Positions 19,380-29,751 of a stretch of 64,000 nt of DNA are shown piece after piece; position 1 is the first letter of the stretch, and the number at the start of each line of letters is the position of its first letter. The notes under the pieces were generated by a model that saw nothing but the letters and a program-made list of their open reading frames with translations, was not told the DNA's origin and made no database searches. A program made the position numbers and the translations under genes. The DNA is from Candidatus Binatia bacterium. Lineage in GTDB: Bacteria > Eisenbacteria > RBG-16-71-46 > SZUA-252. Location: contig DASQJL010000011.1 of the NCBI GenBank assembly GCA_035631035.1, positions 38,947-102,946 on the forward strand, given 5' to 3'.

Positions 19380-22300
19380 ATGAACCCACCGCGCAGTGAG
19401 TCCCCCGTGGCGGCACCGGTCAACGGCGACGCCCAGGCCGAATCCGCAGCACCGCCTCTCGATGCGGTCCTCCAGGCGCTCCAGGCCATGCGGGGCGGTG
19501 ACTTCTCCGTCCGCCTGCCCGGGAACTGGACGGGCCTCGAAGGAAAGATCGCCGACACGTTCAACGACATCGCCGCCTCGAACCAGCGCATGGCCGAGGA
19601 GCTGGAGCGCGTCGGGCAGGTCGTCGGGAAGAAGGGGCGCACGCGCGAGCGGATGCGCTTCGCCCGTGGCGACGGCGCCTGGGGCGAGATGCAGGTCTCG
19701 GTCAACACCCTGATCGACGATCTGGTCTGGCCGACGCGGGAGGTGACCCGCGCGATCGCCGCCGTGGCCCGCGGCGACCTGCTGCAGACCGTCGGCACCG
19801 AGGTGGACGGGCGCCCCCTGGAAGGGGAGTTCCTCCGCTCGGCCAACATCGTGAACACGATGATCAAGCAGCTCGCCGTCTTCACCTCCGAGGTGACCCG
19901 CGTGGCGCGCGAGGTCGGCTCCGAAGGGAAGCTGGGCGGGCAGGCGCAGGTGCGCGAGGTGAGCGGCGTCTGGAAGGACCTCACCGAGAGCGTGAATTCG
20001 ATGGCGTCGAACCTGACGGCGCAGGTGCGGAACATCGCGGAGGTCACGATCGCGGTGGCCGACGGCGACCTGTCGCGCAAGATCACGGTCGACGTGCGGG
20101 GCGAGATCCTCCAGCTGAAGGAGGCCATCAACACGATGGTGGACCAGCTCCGCTCCTTCGCCTCGGAAGTGACGCGCGTGGCGCGCGAGGTGGGGACCGA
20201 CGGCAAGCTGGGCGGCCAGGCGCAGGTGCCGGGCGTCGGCGGCACCTGGAAGGACCTCACCGACAACGTGAACTTCATGGCGTCGAACCTGACGGCGCAG
20301 GTGCGGAACATCGCCGAGGTGGCGACGGCCGTGGCGCGCGGGGACCTCTCGCGCAAGATCACGGTGGATGTGAAGGGGGAGATCCTCGAGCTCAAGGACA
20401 CCCTGAACACCATGGTGGACCAGCTGAACGCGTTCGCGGCGGAGGTGACCCGCGTGGCGCGCGAGGTGGGGACCGACGGCAAGCTGGGCGGCCAGGCGGT
20501 GGTGCCCGGCGTGGCCGGCACCTGGAAGGACCTCACCGACTCGGTCAACTCGATGGCCGACAACCTGACGACCCAGGTGCGCAACATCGCCGACGTGGCG
20601 ACCGCCATCGCCGGCGGCGACCTCTCGCGCAAGATCACCGTGGACGTGCGCGGCGAGATCCTTCGCTTGAAGGAAACCCTGAATACGATGGTGGACCAGC
20701 TCAACGCCTTCGCCTCGGAAGTGACGCGCGTGGCGCGCGAGGTGGGGACCGAAGGGAAGCTGGGCGGGCAGGCGCAGGTGCCGGGCGTCGCGGGCACCTG
20801 GAAGGACCTGACCGACAACGTGAACTCGATGGCGTCGAACCTCACCGGGCAGGTGCGGAACATCGCCGAGGTCACGACGGCGGTCGCGCGCGGAGACCTC
20901 TCGCGCAAGATCACCGTGAACGTGAGCGGCGAGATCCTGGAGCTCAAGAACACGATCAACACGATGGTGGACACGCTGAACGCGTTCGCCGGCGAGGTGA
21001 CCCGCGTGGCGCGCGAGGTGGGGACCGAAGGGAAGCTGGGCGGCCAGGCGCAGGTGCCGGGCGTCGGCGGCACCTGGAAGGACCTCACGGACAACGTGAA
21101 CTTCATGGCGTCGAACCTGACGGCGCAGGTTCGGAACATCGCCGAGGTCGCCACCGCCATCGCGAGCGGCGACCTCTCCAAGAAGATCACCGTCGACGTC
21201 CGCGGCGAGATCCTCCTCCTCAAGGAAACGCTCAACACGATGGTCGAGCAGCTCCGCTCCTTCGCGGCCGAGGTGACCCGCGTGGCGCGCGAGGTCGGCT
21301 CGGAAGGGAAGCTGGGCGGGCAGGCGGTGGTGCCCGGCGTGGCCGGCACCTGGAAGGACCTCACCGACTCGGTGAACTCGATGGCCGACAACCTGACGAC
21401 CCAGGTGCGGAACATCGCCGAGGTGACCACGGCCGTGGCGCGCGGGGACCTCTCGCGCAAGATCACGGTGGACGTGAAGGGGGAGATCCTCGAGCTCAAG
21501 AACACGATCAACACGATGGTGGACACGCTGAACGCGTTCGCGGCGGAGGTGACGCGCGTGGCGCGCGAGGTCGGGACCGAGGGGAAGCTGGGCGGCCAGG
21601 CTCAGGTGCCCGGCGTGGCCGGCACCTGGAAGGATCTCACCGACACGGTGAACGTCATGGCCGCGAACCTCACCGAACAGGTGCGCGGCATCGTGAAGGT
21701 CGTGACCGCCGTGGCCGAGGGGGACCTCAAGCAGAGCCTCACCGTGAAGTCGAAGGGAGAGGTCGCGGCGCTCGCCGACACCATCAACAACATGACCGGC
21801 ACGCTCGCCACGTTCGCCGAGCAGGTGACCTCGGTCGCCCGCGAGGTCGGCGTGGAAGGGCGGCTGGGCGGCCAGGCCAACGTCCCCGGCGCGGCCGGCA
21901 CGTGGAAGGACCTGACCGGCAACGTGAACCTGCTCGCGGCCAATCTCACGACGCAGGTGCGCGCCATCGCCGAGGTCGCCACGGCCGTGACCAAGGGGGA
22001 CCTCACCCGCTCGATCCAGGTGGACGCGCGCGGCGAGGTGGCCGAGCTCAAGGACAACATCAACACCATGATCGACAACCTGCGCCTGACCACCGACCGG
22101 AACACGGAGCAGGACTGGCTGAAGACCAACCTGGCCCGGTTCACGAACATGATCCAGGGGCAGCGCGACCTGGTGACCGTGGGGCGGATGCTCCTCTCCG
22201 AGCTGACGCCGCTCCTCGACGCCCACCAGGGGGTCATCTATTCGATGGAGCTGAACGAGCCGCCGCGCCTGCGGCTGCTGGCGGCCTACGCGGACGACGC

Positions 22301-24830
22301 GCGGGACGGCCATCCCGCGGTGGTCACGGTGGGCGACGGCCTGGTGGGCCAGTGCGCCTTCGAGCGGCGGCGCATCCTGATCGGCGACGCGCGCGAGCGC
22401 CTGGTCTCGATCCGCTCCACGCTGATCGCGGCGGCGCCGCGCAGCGTCGTGGTGCTGCCGGTGCTCTTCGAGGGGCAGGTCAAGGCGGTGATCGAGCTGG
22501 CCACCCTGGGCACCTTCACCGAGCTCCAGATCGCGTTCTTGGAGCAGCTCACCGCGAACATCGGCATCGTGCTGAACTCGATCGAGGCGACGATGCAGAC
22601 CGAGGCGCTCCTCGACCAGTCGCAGGCGCTGGCGCGCGAGCTGCAGACCCGCCAGAAGGAGCTGCAGCAGACCAACGAGGAGATCGCGCAGAAGGCGCAG
22701 CAGCTCGCCGAGCAGAACATCGAGATGGAGACGAAGAACCAGGAGATCGAGCAGGCGCGGCGCGCCCTGGAGGAGAAGGCGACCGAGCTGGCGCTGGCCT
22801 CCAAATACAAGTCGGAGTTCCTCGCGAACATGTCGCACGAGCTCCGGACGCCGCTGAACAGCATCCTGATCCTGGGGCAGCAGCTGGGGGACAACCCCGA
22901 GGGGAACCTGACCCCGAAGCAGGTCGAGTTCGCGCGCACCATCCACAGCGCCGGTGCCGACCTCCTGCAGCTGATCACCGACATCCTCGACCTCTCCAAG
23001 ATCGAGTCGGGCACCGTCACCGTCGAGATCGAGGAGATCTACTTCGCCGCGCTGCTCGAGACCACGTCCCGGAACTTCCGCCATGAGGCGGAGAGCCGGA
23101 GCATCTCGTTCGACGTGCAGATCGACCCGCGCCTGGGGCGCACCCTCACCACCGACTCCAAGCGCCTCCAGCAGGTCCTCAAGAACCTCCTTTCGAACGC
23201 CTTCAAGTTCACGACCGAGGGGGGCGTGCGGCTCAGCGTTTCCTCGGCGGCGGGCGGGTGGACCCCGGACCATCCGGTCCTCGCCGCGGCCGACACCGTG
23301 GTCGCGTTCGAGGTCTCGGACACCGGGATCGGGATCCCCGCCGAGAAGCAGCGGATCATCTTCGAGGCGTTCCAGCAGGCCGACGCCAGCACCAGCCGGA
23401 AGTACGGCGGCACCGGGCTCGGGCTGGCGATCAGCCGCGAGCTGGCGACGCTCCTCGGCGGCGAGATCCTGCTCCGCTCCACGCCGGGCGTGGGAAGCGC
23501 GTTCACCCTCTACGTCCCGCTCCGCTACGCGGGGCCGGCTTCGGGGGGCCTGCTGCCCGAGAAGCTTCTTCCGGCGGCGGCCCAGGTCCTGGCCGCCCAG
23601 GTGTCCGAGCCCGCCCCGGAGCCGATTCCCGACGACCGCGAGACGATCGCGACGGGCGATCCCGTCCTGCTCGTCGTCGAGGACGATCCGAACTATGCCC
23701 GCGTGCTCCTGGACCTGGCGCGCGACAGCGGCTTCAAGGTCGTGGTCGCGATGCGCGGCGCCGACGTGATGGACCTGGCGCTCCAGTTCCGCCCCACCGC
23801 GATCTCGCTCGACGTCTTCCTCCCCGACATGCTCGGCTGGACGCTGCTCACCCAGCTGAAGCAGGATCCGGCCACGCGCCACATTCCGGTCCAGATGCTC
23901 ACGCTGGACGAGGACCGGCAGCACGGGCTGGCGAGCGGAGCCTTCTCCTTCATGCGAAAGCCCACGCGCACGCAGGACCTGACCGAGGCGATCCACCGGA
24001 TCCGCGATTTCGCGGCGCCGCGCCGGAAGCGGCTCCTGGTCGTGGAGGACAACGAGGCCGAGCGGATCGGCGTCGAGGCGCTCCTCGGGTTCGAGGACAT
24101 CGAGATCGCGACGGTGTCCACGGGCCGGGAGGCGCTCGAGCGGCTCCGGAGCGAGCGGCACGACTGCATGGTGCTGGACCTCCGCCTGCCCGACGTCTCC
24201 GGGTTCGACATTCTCGAGACGATCCGGGACGACGCCGACCTCAAGGATCTTCCGGTCGTGGTCTTCACCGGCAAGGAGCTGACGGCGGACGAGGACGCCC
24301 GGCTGCACAACATGGCCCGGAGCGTCGTCGTGAAGGGGGTGGAGTCGCCCGAGCGGCTCCTGGACGAAACGGCGCTCTTCCTGCACCGGGTGGTGACCGA
24401 CCTTCCGGCCGAGAAGCAGCAAATGCTCCACCGGCTCCACGCCTCGGACGAGGATCTCCGCGGGAAATCGGTCCTGATCGTGGACGACGACGTGCGGAAC
24501 ATCTTCGCCCTGAGCAGCCTGCTCGAGCGGCGCGGGATGCGCGTCATCACGGCCTCCACCGGCAAGGAGGCGATCGAGATCCTGGCCCGCGTTCCCGAGG
24601 TCGCGATCGTGCTGATGGATATCATGATGCCCGAGATGGACGGCTACGAGACGACGCGCGCGATCCGGCAGAACGCCTCGCTCCGGCGCATGCCGATCAT
24701 CGCGCTCACCGCCAAGGCGATGAAGGGCGACCGGGAGAAGTGCCTCGAGGCCGGCGCGTCCGACTACCTCGCGAAGCCGGTCGACACGACCGAACTCCTG
24801 TCCGCGCTCCGCATGTGGCTCCACCGGTGA
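19380..24830 (+). CDS. Poly-HAMP hybrid histidine kinase (HAMP array-GAF-HisKA-HATPase-REC-REC-REC)
   Basis: 1,816-residue soluble sensor kinase without a membrane segment. An array of about nineteen HAMP units fills residues 1-906, of which 171-906 are eight 92-residue double-HAMP repeats (VAREVG-EGKLGGQ...GTWKDLT...[13 protein letters not shown]). A GAF domain follows at about 925-1060, a coiled coil, HisKA with His1153 ([11 protein letters not shown]), an HATPase with N, G1 (SDTGIGIP) and G2 (GGTGLGLAI) boxes, then three receivers near 1427-1540, 1550-1670 and 1695-1815, each with a phosphoacceptor Asp ([24 protein letters not shown]). The repeat sequence closely resembles fungal group III (Nik1) osmosensor kinases and bacterial relatives. 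AGGAG lies at 19368-19372. It is in operon with the next kinase. Confidence 0.95.
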   Translation: MNPPRSESPVAAPVNGDAQAESAAPPLDAVLQALQAMRGGDFSVRLPGNWTGLEGKIADTFNDIAASNQRMAEELERVGQVVGKKGRTRERMRFARGDGAWGEMQVSVNTLIDDLVWPTREVTRAIAAVARGDLLQTVGTEVDGRPLEGEFLRSANIVNTMIKQLAVFTSEVTRVAREVGSEGKLGGQAQVREVSGVWKDLTESVNSMASNLTAQVRNIAEVTIAVADGDLSRKITVDVRGEILQLKEAINTMVDQLRSFASEVTRVAREVGTDGKLGGQAQVPGVGGTWKDLTDNVNFMASNLTAQVRNIAEVATAVARGDLSRKITVDVKGEILELKDTLNTMVDQLNAFAAEVTRVAREVGTDGKLGGQAVVPGVAGTWKDLTDSVNSMADNLTTQVRNIADVATAIAGGDLSRKITVDVRGEILRLKETLNTMVDQLNAFASEVTRVAREVGTEGKLGGQAQVPGVAGTWKDLTDNVNSMASNLTGQVRNIAEVTTAVARGDLSRKITVNVSGEILELKNTINTMVDTLNAFAGEVTRVAREVGTEGKLGGQAQVPGVGGTWKDLTDNVNFMASNLTAQVRNIAEVATAIASGDLSKKITVDVRGEILLLKETLNTMVEQLRSFAAEVTRVAREVGSEGKLGGQAVVPGVAGTWKDLTDSVNSMADNLTTQVRNIAEVTTAVARGDLSRKITVDVKGEILELKNTINTMVDTLNAFAAEVTRVAREVGTEGKLGGQAQVPGVAGTWKDLTDTVNVMAANLTEQVRGIVKVVTAVAEGDLKQSLTVKSKGEVAALADTINNMTGTLATFAEQVTSVAREVGVEGRLGGQANVPGAAGTWKDLTGNVNLLAANLTTQVRAIAEVATAVTKGDLTRSIQVDARGEVAELKDNINTMIDNLRLTTDRNTEQDWLKTNLARFTNMIQGQRDLVTVGRMLLSELTPLLDAHQGVIYSMELNEPPRLRLLAAYADDARDGHPAVVTVGDGLVGQCAFERRRILIGDARERLVSIRSTLIAAAPRSVVVLPVLFEGQVKAVIELATLGTFTELQIAFLEQLTANIGIVLNSIEATMQTEALLDQSQALARELQTRQKELQQTNEEIAQKAQQLAEQNIEMETKNQEIEQARRALEEKATELALASKYKSEFLANMSHELRTPLNSILILGQQLGDNPEGNLTPKQVEFARTIHSAGADLLQLITDILDLSKIESGTVTVEIEEIYFAALLETTSRNFRHEAESRSISFDVQIDPRLGRTLTTDSKRLQQVLKNLLSNAFKFTTEGGVRLSVSSAAGGWTPDHPVLAAADTVVAFEVSDTGIGIPAEKQRIIFEAFQQADASTSRKYGGTGLGLAISRELATLLGGEILLRSTPGVGSAFTLYVPLRYAGPASGGLLPEKLLPAAAQVLAAQVSEPAPEPIPDDRETIATGDPVLLVVEDDPNYARVLLDLARDSGFKVVVAMRGADVMDLALQFRPTAISLDVFLPDMLGWTLLTQLKQDPATRHIPVQMLTLDEDRQHGLASGAFSFMRKPTRTQDLTEAIHRIRDFAAPRRKRLLVVEDNEAERIGVEALLGFEDIEIATVSTGREALERLRSERHDCMVLDLRLPDVSGFDILETIRDDADLKDLPVVVFTGKELTADEDARLHNMARSVVVKGVESPERLLDETALFLHRVVTDLPAEKQQMLHRLHASDEDLRGKSVLIVDDDVRNIFALSSLLERRGMRVITASTGKEAIEILARVPEVAIVLMDIMMPEMDGYETTRAIRQNASLRRMPIIALTAKAMKGDREKCLEAGASDYLAKPVDTTELLSALRMWLHR
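19890..22097 (+). repeat. Eight 276-bp in-frame tandem repeats (double HAMP units)
   Basis: Repeats begin at 19890, 20166, 20442, 20718, 20994, 21270, 21546 and 21822, exactly 276 bases apart. Copies 1-7 are nearly identical over long stretches at DNA level (for example GTGGCGCGCGAGGT recurs at the same phase); copy 8 is more diverged ([17 protein letters not shown]). Confidence 0.95.
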
Positions 24831-24837
24831 GGCCCCG

Positions 24838-26796
24838 ATGAGCATGAGCTGGAACGGCAAGGTGAACATCCTGCTGGTCGACGACCAGCCGGCGAAGCTG
24901 CTCACCTACGAGGCGATCCTGGGGGACCTGGGCGAGCGCCTCATCCAGGCGCGCTCCGCGCGCGAGGCGTTGGAATGGCTGCTCCGCGAGGAGATCGCGG
25001 TGGTGCTCACCGACGTGAGCATGCCCGACCTCGACGGCTTCGAGCTGGCGAAGATGATCCGGGACCATCCCCGCTACCAGCGCACGTCGATCATCTTCTG
25101 CTCCGCGATCCACATGTCCGACCTGGACCGCCTGAAGGGCTACCAGTGCGGGGCCGTGGACTACGTGTCGGTGCCGGTCGTGCCGGAAATCCTGCGCGCC
25201 AAGGTCTCCGTCTTCGCCGAGCTCTACCGGAAGACGCAGCAGCTCGAGGCGCTGAACCAGGAGCTGGAGCAGCGCGTGGCGATCCTCCAGAGCACCTCCG
25301 CGGTCGTCTACGTCATCGACGCCGAGGGGCGCTTCGGGCACGTGAACCGGCGCTTCGAGGAGGTCTTCGGCCTGACGCTCGACGCCGTGCGCGGGAAGAC
25401 CGCCTACGACCTCTTCCCTCGCGACCTGGCCGAGACTTTCGAGGTGAACAACCGGATGGTCCTCGCGGAGAACCGCTCGATCGAGTTCGAAGAGGCGGTG
25501 ATGAGCACGGGGGGGCTGCGCCACTACACCTCGATCAAGGCGCCGATCCGGGACGCCATGGGTCTCCCGCGCGGAATCGTCGCGGTGTCCACCGACATCA
25601 CCGAGCGGAAGCACCTGGAGGAGGCGCTCCGCGACGCCGACCGCCGGAAGGACGAGTTCCTCGCGGTGCTCGCGCACGAGCTCCGCAACCCGCTCGCCCC
25701 GATCCGCAACGTGCTCCAGATCCTCCGCCTCCGGGCGCCGGAGGATCCCGAGCTCCTCTGGGCGCGCGACGTGATCGGGCGCCAGGTGGATCAGCTCACC
25801 CGCCTCGTGGACGACCTGCTGGACGTCTCGCGCATCTCGCGCGGAAAGATCAAGCTCCAGGTCGCACCGGTGGACCTGGGCACCGTCCTCGCCGGCGCCG
25901 TGGAGACCAGCCGGCCGCTCATCGACGCCCGCCTCCACCGCCTGGCGCTGCAGCTGCCCGAGCGACCCGTCTGGGTGCAGGGAGATCTCGTCCGGCTGAC
26001 CCAGGTGGTCGCCAATCTCCTGAACAACGCCGCCAAGTACCAGGAGGTCGGCGGTTACGTCGAGGCCACGCTCGCGCGCGAGGGGGGCGAAGCGGTCATC
26101 CGCGTCAAGGACCAGGGGATCGGCATCGATCCCGACCTCCTGCCGGCCGTCTTCGACATGTTCGCGCAGGTGGAGCGCCCCACCGGCGCCGCCCAGGACG
26201 GCCTGGGGATCGGCCTTTCGCTCGCGCGCAGCCTGGTGGAGATGCACGGCGGGACGATCCACGCCGTGAGCGGCTCCGGCGGCAGCGAGTTCATCGTCCG
26301 GGTCCCCTGCATGGCCGCCGAGCCGCCGCTCAAGGGCGTCGCCCCCGACCCGGCGCCCTCGGAACAGGTCCCGCGATTCCGGGTCCTGGTGGTGGACGAC
26401 AACACCGACGCGGCGGAGAGCCTGGGCACGCTGCTCCAGCACGCGGGGCACCAGGTCTCGGTGGCGCACGACGGACCGACCGCGCTCTCGATCGCGAGCC
26501 AGGAGCGGCCCCGCGTCGTGCTGCTGGACATCGGGCTTCCGGGAATGGACGGCTACGAGGTCTGCCGCGAGCTCCGGCGCACGGGGCACGAGAACGCCCT
26601 GATCGTGGCGCTCACGGGGTACGGCCAGGAGGAGGACCGGCAGCGCTCGCGCCAGGCCGGTTTCGACGGCCATCTGGTCAAGCCGGGCGACCCCGGCGAG
26701 CTGATCAAGATGGTCTCGGCGGCGCCGCGGTTCACGCGCACGGCGCCCGAGTCGGGTCTCACTCCCGAGTCGGGTCTCGCCCCCGAGTCCGCCTAG
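24838..26796 (+). CDS. Hybrid histidine kinase REC-PAS-HisKA-HATPase-REC
   Basis: 652 residues, soluble. An N-terminal receiver has its phosphoacceptor in VVLTDVSMPDLDG, but the conserved Lys position reads YVSVPVVPE with Val in place of Lys. A coiled segment leads to a PAS domain (STSAVVYVIDAEGRFGHVN), HisKA (LAVLAHELRNPLAPIRN), HATPase (NLLNNAAKY, KDQGIGIDPDLL, GLGIGLSLARS) and a C-terminal receiver with LLDIGLPGMDGYE. It begins 7 bases after the poly-HAMP kinase stop and very likely shares its transcript, suggesting one phosphorelay. A second ATG six bases downstream is an alternative start. The C-terminus ends in a short PESGL tandem repeat. The stop overlaps the convergent HAD gene. Confidence 0.94.
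   Translation: MSMSWNGKVNILLVDDQPAKLLTYEAILGDLGERLIQARSAREALEWLLREEIAVVLTDVSMPDLDGFELAKMIRDHPRYQRTSIIFCSAIHMSDLDRLKGYQCGAVDYVSVPVVPEILRAKVSVFAELYRKTQQLEALNQELEQRVAILQSTSAVVYVIDAEGRFGHVNRRFEEVFGLTLDAVRGKTAYDLFPRDLAETFEVNNRMVLAENRSIEFEEAVMSTGGLRHYTSIKAPIRDAMGLPRGIVAVSTDITERKHLEEALRDADRRKDEFLAVLAHELRNPLAPIRNVLQILRLRAPEDPELLWARDVIGRQVDQLTRLVDDLLDVSRISRGKIKLQVAPVDLGTVLAGAVETSRPLIDARLHRLALQLPERPVWVQGDLVRLTQVVANLLNNAAKYQEVGGYVEATLAREGGEAVIRVKDQGIGIDPDLLPAVFDMFAQVERPTGAAQDGLGIGLSLARSLVEMHGGTIHAVSGSGGSEFIVRVPCMAAEPPLKGVAPDPAPSEQVPRFRVLVVDDNTDAAESLGTLLQHAGHQVSVAHDGPTALSIASQERPRVVLLDIGLPGMDGYEVCRELRRTGHENALIVALTGYGQEEDRQRSRQAGFDGHLVKPGDPGELIKMVSAAPRFTRTAPESGLTPESGLAPESA
26746..26790 (+). repeat. 18-bp tandem repeat at kinase C-terminus
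   Basis: CCCGAGTCGGGTCTC plus three bases occurs at 26746-26763 and 26764-26781, followed by a partial third copy. It encodes PESGLT/PESGLA/PESA, a disordered tail probably free to vary in copy number. Confidence 0.8.
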
Positions 26797-27554
26797 AGCC
26801 GCTCCGGCAGCTCCGCGATCGAGCCGATCACCGCCGTCGGTCGCGGGTCGGCGCGCGCCTCGTCGCCCTCGCGGTACTTGCCGGTCCGCACCAGGATGCC
26901 GGCAAGGCCGAGGCGCATCGGCGCGGCCACGTCGAACTCCGCGTCGTCGCCCGCCATGATGAGGCTGGCGAGACCGACCCCGGCCTGCTTCGCGACCGCT
27001 TCGAAGAGGAGCCGCGAGGGCTTCCCCAGCGTCTCGGCCGGCCGCCCGGAGGTGTAGGCGAGGAGCGCCGCCACGCCGCCGACGTCGGTGACCAGGGCGC
27101 CTTCCTTCCGGAAGTAGCGGTTCTGCGTGAGGGCGTAGAACGCGGCCCCCTCGAGCAGAAGGCGGAATGCCGGCTGGAGGTCGGCCACGCGCCAGGCGTG
27201 CGCCTCGGTCGCCAGGAGCACGGCCGGTCCCCGGTCGTCCTCCCGGAACCAGGAATACTCCGGCTTCTGCGCCGGATCCGCGATCAAGACCCCCGCGTCC
27301 TGTCCGCGGGCGGGGAGCTCGCGCCGCGCGACCAGCGCCGGCGTCCAGAGGTGCTCCGGATCGTCGAGGAGGCCCTGCGCCGCCAGGGCGCGCGCCAGCG
27401 CGGCGTGCGGTACGCTGGTCGTGTTCGTGACCAGCCGCAGCGCCATGCGCTCCCGGAGCCGGGCCACCGCCTCGGCCGCGCCCGGAAGGACCGGCCCCAT
27501 CACGCCGTCGGTGAGGGTGCCGTCCACGTCCAGGCAGAGGACGCGCGGCGTCAT
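26793..27554 (-). CDS. HAD-IIA family phosphatase (NagD-like)
   Basis: 253-residue cytoplasmic HAD hydrolase. Motif I is CLDVDGTLTDG with the nucleophile/acid pair DVD, motif II is LVTNTTSV, and the Lys/Asp motifs appear as LGKPSRLLF and MAGDDAEFDV. The C2-type cap between motifs II and III places it with NagD/phosphoglycolate-phosphatase-like sugar-phosphate or nucleotide phosphatases. The substrate cannot be read. Its stop codon shares the CTAG tetramer with the convergent kinase stop. MurJ lies just upstream on the same strand with a 31-bp gap, so the two may be co-transcribed. Confidence 0.92.
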   Translation of the reverse strand: MTPRVLCLDVDGTLTDGVMGPVLPGAAEAVARLRERMALRLVTNTTSVPHAALARALAAQGLLDDPEHLWTPALVARRELPARGQDAGVLIADPAQKPEYSWFREDDRGPAVLLATEAHAWRVADLQPAFRLLLEGAAFYALTQNRYFRKEGALVTDVGGVAALLAYTSGRPAETLGKPSRLLFEAVAKQAGVGLASLIMAGDDAEFDVAAPMRLGLAGILVRTGKYREGDEARADPRPTAVIGSIAELPERL

Positions 27555-27585
27555 GGGCGCAAAACGCGGCGGGGTCCCGGAGCGC

Positions 27586-29289
27586 TCAAGCGCTCCGCTT
27601 CCCGGTCAGGCGCGTCGCGAATCCCAGGAGCGGCTTCAGCTCCTGGACGCGGAGCAGCAGGCAGAGCCCCACGTAGACGGCGGCCGCTACCGTCAGCGCG
27701 GCGCCCACGACGAGGAGCCGCGCCACCACCCCGTGCAATCCCACGAGCGACTCCACTCCCCGCGACGTCGCGGCGGCCGCCGCGGCCGAGCCCACCGCCG
27801 CGGCGAGGATGCGCACGCCCGAGGCCAGCATCCTCCGCCCGCCCAGCCCGCCGATCTTCCGCCGCAGCGTCCAGAAGAGGGCGGTGAAGTTGAGCACCGA
27901 TCCGATCGAGACCGCCAGCGCCAGCCCCGTGTGCTGGAAGAAGTGCATCAGCGGGAAGTAGAGGAGCACCGTCGCCCCGATCGTGCTCATCGAGATCATC
28001 ACCGGGATGCGCGCCATCCCCAGCGAGTAGAAGGCGGGCACCATGACCCGCACCGCGGAGAACGCCGCGAGCCCCACGGCGTAGGCCCAGAGGGCGCGCG
28101 CGGTCTCGATCGTGTCGCTGGCGCCGAAGCGGCCGTGCTGGTAGAGCAGCGCGATGATCGGACGGGCCAGCGCGATCAGGAGGAGCGTCGCCGGCAGCGT
28201 GAGCAGGAGCACCAGCCGGAGCGAGAAGGAGAGGGTCGCCTTGAGGTCGGCCATGTTTCCGGCCGCGGCGTGCCGCGAGACCTCGGCCAGCGTGACCGTC
28301 GCGATGGCGACCCCGAAGAGCCCGATCGGCAGCTGCATCAGCCGGTAGGCATAGTTGAGCCAGGAGACGCTCCCCTGGACCAGCGACGAGGCGAGAAAGG
28401 TGCTGGTGAAGATGTTGATCTGGGCGGCGGCGATCCCGATCGAGGCGGGCGCCATCAGCGTCACCATGCGGATCACGCCGGGATCGCGGAAGGAGATCTG
28501 CGGCTTCCACCGGTAGCCGTGCGCCCGAAGCGCGGGCACCTGGATCAATAGCTGCCCCAGACCGCCGAGCACGGCGCCGAAGGCCATGCCGACGATCGGC
28601 TCCAGGCCGAAGCGCGGCATGTAGGGGGCGATCACGAACCCGGCCAGGATCAGGGCCAGGTTCAGCATCGTGGGCGCCACGGCCGGGAGGAAGAAGACCC
28701 GGCGGGTGTTCAGCACCCCCATCACCGCCGCCGCCAGCGACACGAGGAGGAGGAAGGGGGTCATGATCCGGGTCATGAGCGTGGTCAGCTCGAGCTTCCC
28801 GGGCACGGCCGCGAAGCCCGGTGCCATCGTCCTCACGATCCAGGGCGCGGCGAGAATCCCGATCAGGCAGAGCGCGGAGATGGCCACCAGGAGGAAGTTG
28901 ATGACCAGGTTCGCGAGCCGCATCGCGGCCTCCGTGCCCCCCTCCTTCTCCGCGCGGGTCAGGGTGGGGACGAAGGCGGCGCTCATCGCCCCCTCGGCGA
29001 AGAGGTCCCTCAGGAGATTCGGCACCCGGAACGCCACCTGGAAGGCATCCACCGCGAATCCGGCGCCGAACTGGGCCGCGAAGACCTGCTCCCGGACCAG
29101 GCCCAGGACGCGGCTCATGAAGGTGGCGGCGGAGATCACGCCGGCCGCCCGGGCCATGCCCTGGTTCCGGGACCCCTCGACGGCCGCCGCGGCTCCGACG
29201 GGCGGGTCTCCCAGGATCAAGGGAACCTGGGGGATCGGGGAGGGGGCGGAGGTCGGCGGATCCGGGGGCGGCTCGGGGGTGGCGGTCAC
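27586..29289 (-). CDS. murJ: Lipid II flippase MurJ
   Basis: 567-residue polytopic membrane protein of the MurJ/MviN family, which flips lipid II across the inner membrane for peptidoglycan synthesis. The hallmark N-terminal block is present (ISAATFMSRVLGLVREQVFAAQFG, then AFQVAFRVPNLLRDLFAEGAMSAAFVP), followed by about fourteen hydrophobic segments. Start GTG at 29289 gives a 43-residue Pro-rich hydrophilic N-terminal extension before the first helix; an internal start at the Met of GMARAAG is possible and would give the usual family length. It lies upstream of the HAD phosphatase gene. Confidence 0.95.
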   Translation of the reverse strand: MTATPEPPPDPPTSAPSPIPQVPLILGDPPVGAAAAVEGSRNQGMARAAGVISAATFMSRVLGLVREQVFAAQFGAGFAVDAFQVAFRVPNLLRDLFAEGAMSAAFVPTLTRAEKEGGTEAAMRLANLVINFLLVAISALCLIGILAAPWIVRTMAPGFAAVPGKLELTTLMTRIMTPFLLLVSLAAAVMGVLNTRRVFFLPAVAPTMLNLALILAGFVIAPYMPRFGLEPIVGMAFGAVLGGLGQLLIQVPALRAHGYRWKPQISFRDPGVIRMVTLMAPASIGIAAAQINIFTSTFLASSLVQGSVSWLNYAYRLMQLPIGLFGVAIATVTLAEVSRHAAAGNMADLKATLSFSLRLVLLLTLPATLLLIALARPIIALLYQHGRFGASDTIETARALWAYAVGLAAFSAVRVMVPAFYSLGMARIPVMISMSTIGATVLLYFPLMHFFQHTGLALAVSIGSVLNFTALFWTLRRKIGGLGGRRMLASGVRILAAAVGSAAAAAATSRGVESLVGLHGVVARLLVVGAALTVAAAVYVGLCLLLRVQELKPLLGFATRLTGKRSA

Positions 29290-29402
29290 GGCGTCGGATG
29301 CTCGGCGCTGCCCGCTACCCTGTCAAGCGGGAAGGGGTTAGGAGCCGGCCGAAAAATCCGCTCGGGGAGCCGATTCGAGAACCTGCGCGGCGGCACAGGG
29401 TT

Positions 29403-29411
29403 TGATATAAT
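29403..29411 (+). promoter_or_regulatory. Extended -10 promoter (TG-N-TATAAT) for the small acidic protein
   Basis: A perfect TATAAT at 29406-29411 is preceded by TGA, giving an extended -10 element about 75 bases before the ATG at 29488. There is no good -35 hexamer at the right spacing, as expected for extended -10 promoters. Confidence 0.6.
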
Positions 29412-29487
29412 CGAGGCCGATCCGGGACGACAAACTCCATGCTCCTTGCCCCGGAGACCCCATTCTCGAAACAAGGGGGCGACAGCC

Positions 29488-29751
29488 ATGAGCGCGAACG
29501 ACCAGGACAAGGACATCGTCGAACGTCTCATCGCGGAGACCAATCTCTCGGCTCGCATGGATGCCCTGATCGGGGAGATCTGCGACAAGCTTCGGGAGTA
29601 CGGCGTCGCTTCGCCCCACAAGGTGTTCAACGACCTCGTCGATCCGTTCCGCGAATACTTCATGCTGGAGTATGAAGAAGAGCGCGGCCTGACCGGCTCC
29701 GACGAGGAGGAAGAAGAAGAGGACGAGGAAGAAGAGGACCGGAGCTACTAG
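29488..29751 (+). CDS. Small acidic conserved-type protein of unknown function
   Basis: 87 residues. The first two thirds look helical (DIVERLIAETNLSARMDALIGEICDKLREYGVASPHKVFNDLVDPFREYFMLEYE in content) and the end is a run of Glu/Asp followed by RSY. The start ATG at 29488 was chosen because AAGGGGG lies a few bases upstream; an earlier TTG is less likely. No transmembrane segment or signal peptide. No family recognised. The strongest-looking promoter in the window precedes it, so it may be well expressed. Its stop shares a CTAG with the convergent endonuclease IV gene. Confidence 0.75.
   Translation: MSANDQDKDIVERLIAETNLSARMDALIGEICDKLREYGVASPHKVFNDLVDPFREYFMLEYEEERGLTGSDEEEEEEDEEEEDRSY

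Noticed and set aside
15455..21526. A 2,023-residue open frame on the minus strand across two large genes
   Set aside because: It is antisense to the giant subtilase and the HAMP kinase, both with clear domains; the openness is a by-product of high GC and repeated sequence.
19890..22097. Possible CRISPR or satellite array
   Set aside because: The 276-bp repeats are in frame and encode HAMP domains; there are no short repeats with spacers.
19299..24905. A long minus-strand open frame over the whole poly-HAMP kinase
   Set aside because: Composition is His/Arg/Leu-rich repeats mirroring the HAMP repeats; no recognisable domain or start site.
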